Origin: Bacteroidota bacterium | GTDB taxonomy: Bacteria; Bacteroidota; Bacteroidia; Flavobacteriales_F; PHOS-HE28 | Direction of reading: 5' to 3' | Length of the DNA: 7,560 nucleotides | NCBI GenBank assembly: GCA_023430945.1 | Contig: JAEYYE010000198.1 | Coordinates: 1-7,560, forward strand | Shown here: in pieces, positions 5,415 through 7,560 of the stretch | Numbering within the stretch: position 1 is the stretch's first letter | Layout: each line of letters starts with the position of its first letter | The notes under the pieces: model-generated | Databases searched by the model: none | Told to the model about the DNA's origin: nothing | What the model saw: only the letters and a program-made list of their open reading frames with translations | Made by a program: the position numbers and the translations under genes

Positions 5415-5789
5415 TTACGCGTGATGAAAGCCAGGTGGCACCCAGGGGCAGTTGCCATCATCGTTCCAGGCGATGCATTCGGGATCGGAACAATCACCGG
5501 TGAAGATGGATACACGGGTGTTCATCGTGGTTATCTGTGAGCATGATGTGGCGACCACGGTACCGGTGAATGGAGCAGTGTACACGTACCAAAGCGCATC
5601 GTTCGTGGCCGGTGGATAGCAGCCATATTCATAACCTTCCTCATCACCCCACAGCGTATCCACCGTATAGACAACACCACCGGAAACCGCAGTGGCCGTT
5701 TCGCAGGTATAGCCTTGGGCGAATGCGCCCTGAAGAAGGCACAGGAATGATGGGAGCAGAATGAATGCCCGGGAGTAGATCTTGATCAT
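5415..5789 (-). CDS. Secreted surface protein, N-terminal part, truncated by a frameshift
   Basis: ATG 5789 starts a good signal peptide: MIKIYSR, then a hydrophobic stretch, with a likely cut after GAFA before QGY. An upstream ATG at 5822 would add eleven residues ahead of it and is less likely. The mature part is a pre-peptidase-C-like or related beta domain with paired cysteines: CETATAV, then YGCYPPATNDALWYVYTAP, then MNTRVSIFTGDCSDPECIAWNDDGNC. The family normally continues with SVxFxxxxGxxYYIQWDN, and this is exactly what appears in another frame a few codons later. Here the frame ends early in GFHHA and a TAA at 5417-5415. Adding one C to the run of four C read on the minus strand at 5448-5445 gives NCPLGATWLSSRVSF and fuses the two parts into a protein of about 607 residues. 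It is either a sequencing or assembly error or a real inactivation. Confidence 0.82.
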   Translation of the reverse strand: MIKIYSRAFILLPSFLCLLQGAFAQGYTCETATAVSGGVVYTVDTLWGDEEGYEYGCYPPATNDALWYVYTAPFTGTVVATSCSQITTMNTRVSIFTGDCSDPECIAWNDDGNCPWVPPGFHHA

Positions 5790-6024
5790 GTGGCAGGCTT
5801 GGATCGGGCCGTTGCGCACCATTCCCGTGCATTTTTTTAACCGTTCCTCCCGATCGCGATGGATCGAGCGGTCCTGGGCGATCGATATTGCGTTCTTCAG
5901 ATCAGGAACGGTGTGATCGCATCCACGATCCGCCTTCCAGGGATACCAGCATCGCCCCTACCCTCGGAGAACAAAATGCATCTTCCCGATCTACTTTCAC
6001 ACATCCTCCCAAAAATGCCAGACC
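5790..6024. other. Divergent intergenic region between two secreted-protein genes
   Basis: Both flanking genes point outward, so promoters for each should lie here. An inverted repeat pairs ACCGTTCCT (5840-5848) with AGGAACGGT (5904-5912) across 55 bases. On the plus strand TACTTTCA at 5992-5999 is close to the -7 consensus TAnnTTTG, with one mismatch, 25 bases before ATG 6025, but no -33 TTG is clear. A T7 tract lies at 5832-5838. Several GATCG sites are present. Short open frames over this gap have no coding character. Confidence 0.35.
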
Positions 6025-7041
6025 ATGAAACGTCTTTCGTCTTTGCTTCTCTCCGCCGCCACATTTTCAGCCTCTGCACAGCTTACGGTAACGGACAGCC
6101 TCACCAATGCCACGATCAGTCAATTACTCGAAGGATTGAACGTGAGCATTGCCAACGTACAGGTGAATTGTCCGGACAATGCGCTGGCCCATTTCACCGG
6201 CACCAGTGAACTTGCGATCACTGAAGGGATCCTGCTCACCACCGGCGAAGCAGCGACCGTGGCCGGGCCTGTATCGACCATGGCCATGGGCACATTGATG
6301 ACACCCGGTGATGCCGATCTGGAGATCAGTCTTGGCGGCGGCATGCCCACCTACGACGCGTGTGTGCTTGAATTCGATTGCATTCCCTACGGTGATACAC
6401 TTCTTTTCAATTTCAGCTTCGGCAGTGAAGAATATCCGGAGTTCGTTGGATCGGGCTTCAACGATGTATTCGCGATCTATTTATCCGGACCGGGTTTTGC
6501 CATGCCCACCAATGTTGCCGCGCTGCCGGATGGTACACCGGTGGCGATCAACAACGTGAACGCGGGTATCAACCCGGCATATTTCCACGACAATGAATTC
6601 CCTGCGCCCGGCCAGTACGTGAGCTATGATGGTTTCACCACCAACCTCACCGCGTTCGCGGTGGTCTCACCCGGCGAAACCTATCACTTCAAGGTGGCGA
6701 TCGCCGATGTGGGTGACATGATCCTTGATAGTGGAGTGTTCCTTGAAGCCTTCAGCTTCCGCAGTGTGAACCTGATCACCACTTCGATCGGGGTGAATGC
6801 AACTGAAGCATTGAAACTTTCGCAAAGGGCCGATCGGTTGTGGGTGGAAGTACCCGCGGGCCTGATCGGGCGGACACTTTCCATTTACGATCTGAATGGA
6901 AGATCGGTGTATGGCACAACGATAACGAGCGATCGCATGGAGCTTGATCTTGCTTCACTCGCCCGTGGGGTCTATACTGTGTGGATCGAAGGAGGATCGA
7001 TGGTGGCGCCAATTCGCTTCGTGAACGATCGATCGTACTGA
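6025..7041 (+). CDS. Choice-of-anchor L domain protein with T9SS sorting domain
   Basis: A 338-residue exported protein. Residues 1-18 form a signal peptide with a cut after SASA before Gln19. The mature part carries the choice-of-anchor L signature: ISQLLEGLNVSIANVQVNC (31-49), GILLTTG (68-74), LFNFSFGSEEYPEFVGSGFNDVFAIYLSGPG (127-157), then VAINNVN (173-179) and KVAIADVGD...DSGVFLEAFSF (223-245). Residues from about 264 form a short type A-like sorting domain, with SIYDLNGRSVYG (286-297), LDLASLARGVYTVWIEGG and a final IRFV. The usual proline-rich YPNP start is not obvious. Such domains are found in Bacteroidota cell-surface and secreted proteins; a molecular function for the domain is not established to my knowledge. 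It is divergent from the split surface protein and followed in the same direction by another probably exported protein, with 132 bases between. The start is fixed by the signal peptide. Confidence 0.92.
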   Translation: MKRLSSLLLSAATFSASAQLTVTDSLTNATISQLLEGLNVSIANVQVNCPDNALAHFTGTSELAITEGILLTTGEAATVAGPVSTMAMGTLMTPGDADLEISLGGGMPTYDACVLEFDCIPYGDTLLFNFSFGSEEYPEFVGSGFNDVFAIYLSGPGFAMPTNVAALPDGTPVAINNVNAGINPAYFHDNEFPAPGQYVSYDGFTTNLTAFAVVSPGETYHFKVAIADVGDMILDSGVFLEAFSFRSVNLITTSIGVNATEALKLSQRADRLWVEVPAGLIGRTLSIYDLNGRSVYGTTITSDRMELDLASLARGVYTVWIEGGSMVAPIRFVNDRSY

Positions 7042-7094
7042 GCGGATCGTAGAACCGGGTAGTGGATCGAAAAGATCTGAACAACATTCGTGCT

Positions 7095-7109
7095 CAACCT
7101 GCGCGGTTG
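7095..7109 (+). other. Small hairpin downstream of the choice-of-anchor L gene
   Basis: CAACC (7095-7099) pairs with GGTTG (7105-7109) around a TGCGC loop, about 55 bases after the stop codon. An alternative CTCAAC/GTTGAG pairing spans 7093-7114. No T-run follows, so terminator function is only possible. Confidence 0.25.
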
Positions 7110-7152
7110 TTGAGAAATCCCATCATTCCGATCGGAGAAGGCCGGATAGATT

Positions 7153-7168
7153 TCGGATCCTAATCCGA
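7153..7168 (+). promoter_or_regulatory. Hairpin directly before the last start codon
   Basis: TCGGAT (7153-7158) pairs perfectly with ATCCGA (7163-7168) around a CCTA loop, ending five bases before ATG 7174. A stem in the ribosome landing zone could limit initiation, or it may simply reflect the GATC-rich composition. The two cannot be separated by eye. Confidence 0.3.
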
Positions 7169-7173
7169 GACGT

Positions 7174-7560
7174 ATGGAGTTCTGCAGATCACTTTCGACC
7201 CCTGCATCGCTGCTGATCATTTCAACCGTACTGGGCCAGAGCAATGAAGATGCGTTGGTGAACGGCCAGAACGGATGGACCACACATCCCAAGGTGACCG
7301 TTGGTGAAACGATCACCGGCTGGTCGCCGCCCGGAAAGATGGACGGGATCGGTGCAAGGCGCGTTGGCGGCAATGTGGAGATCTTCATGAACCATGAAGT
7401 GATGGGGACCGAAGGGAGCACGTACACGCTGGCCAACGGACTGCAGCTGAAAGGCGCGCGGATCACGCGTTTCCTGATGGATGCGGCCAGCCGTACGGTG
7501 ATCAGTGCCGGGCTCGCCTACGATCGGATCTATGATCGAACGGGTAACGAAGCAACGACC
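7174..7560 (+). CDS. Probable exported protein, N-terminal part; possibly PhoX/DUF839-like
   Basis: An open frame of 129 codons runs from ATG 7174 off the end of the window, so the gene is cut at its 3' side. It begins MEFCRSLSTPASLLIIST and looks like a signal peptide with a probable cut near VLGQ. The mature part reads TVGETITGWSPPGKMDGIGA (41-60), then VEIFMNHEV and LKGARITRFLMD, and later GLAYDRIYDRTGN. The pattern of a DGxGA segment followed by NHE and then GAxxSxF resembles the start of PhoX-type/DUF839 beta-propeller proteins, which include calcium-dependent alkaline phosphatases. This comes from memory of the pattern and is not certain. The metal- and phosphate-binding residues that would settle it lie mostly beyond the window. 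It follows the choice-of-anchor L gene in the same direction, so co-transcription is possible. No good Shine-Dalgarno is seen. Confidence 0.72.
   Translation, partial: MEFCRSLSTPASLLIISTVLGQSNEDALVNGQNGWTTHPKVTVGETITGWSPPGKMDGIGARRVGGNVEIFMNHEVMGTEGSTYTLANGLQLKGARITRFLMDAASRTVISAGLAYDRIYDRTGNEATT

Noticed and set aside
5859..6209. Plus-strand open frame starting before the choice-of-anchor L gene
   Set aside because: It runs into that gene in a different frame; the signal peptide and domain motifs fix the real frame from 6025.
1..7560. CRISPR array, tRNA, rRNA, transposase or defence genes
   Set aside because: No regularly spaced repeats, cloverleaf-like sequence, rRNA-like conserved stretch, or recognisable transposase, nuclease or defence motif was found.

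Overview
The window looks like chromosomal DNA of a moderately GC-rich member of the Bacteroidota, probably the Flavobacteriales. Two loci end in type IX secretion (T9SS) type A-like sorting domains. One secreted protein has the choice-of-anchor L signature, another has the DPNDK/FQNTGDAPA-type surface domain common in this phylum, and strong Shine-Dalgarno sites are absent. GATC, mostly inside GATCG, occurs about 160 times by my hand count, roughly five times the random expectation.

Layout. (1) Positions 1-739: the 3' end of priA, the replication-restart helicase. (2) 740-1635: a short GC-rich hairpin-forming stretch, then an AT-rich, GATC-poor segment (about 841-1527) holding one unrecognised three-helix membrane protein and several inverted repeats. 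It ends in a 102-bp imperfect inverted repeat that fills the convergent gap before the next gene. (3) 1636-3106, minus strand: a two-gene unit, panB (pantothenate/CoA synthesis) followed by an RluA-family pseudouridine synthase, with stop and start overlapping by 14 nt. (4) 3107-3358: a gene-free stretch of dispersed-repeat-like hairpins, with a possible panB promoter. (5) 3359-3754, minus: a stand-alone CheY-like receiver protein with a perfect 14-bp palindrome just upstream of its start. (6) 3967-5789, minus: a large secreted T9SS protein split in two by an apparent one-base frameshift. (7) 6025-7041, plus: a secreted choice-of-anchor L protein with a T9SS tail, divergent from (6). (8) 7174 to the window end, plus: the N-terminal part of another probably exported protein, possibly of the PhoX/DUF839 type.

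The left half is housekeeping with one apparent insertion. The right half is a cluster of cell-surface or secreted proteins. I see no CRISPR array, tRNA, rRNA, transposase, integrase or recognisable defence module. The most interesting items are the compositionally foreign membrane-protein segment with its nested inverted repeats, the GATC excess against which it stands out, and the frameshifted surface protein.
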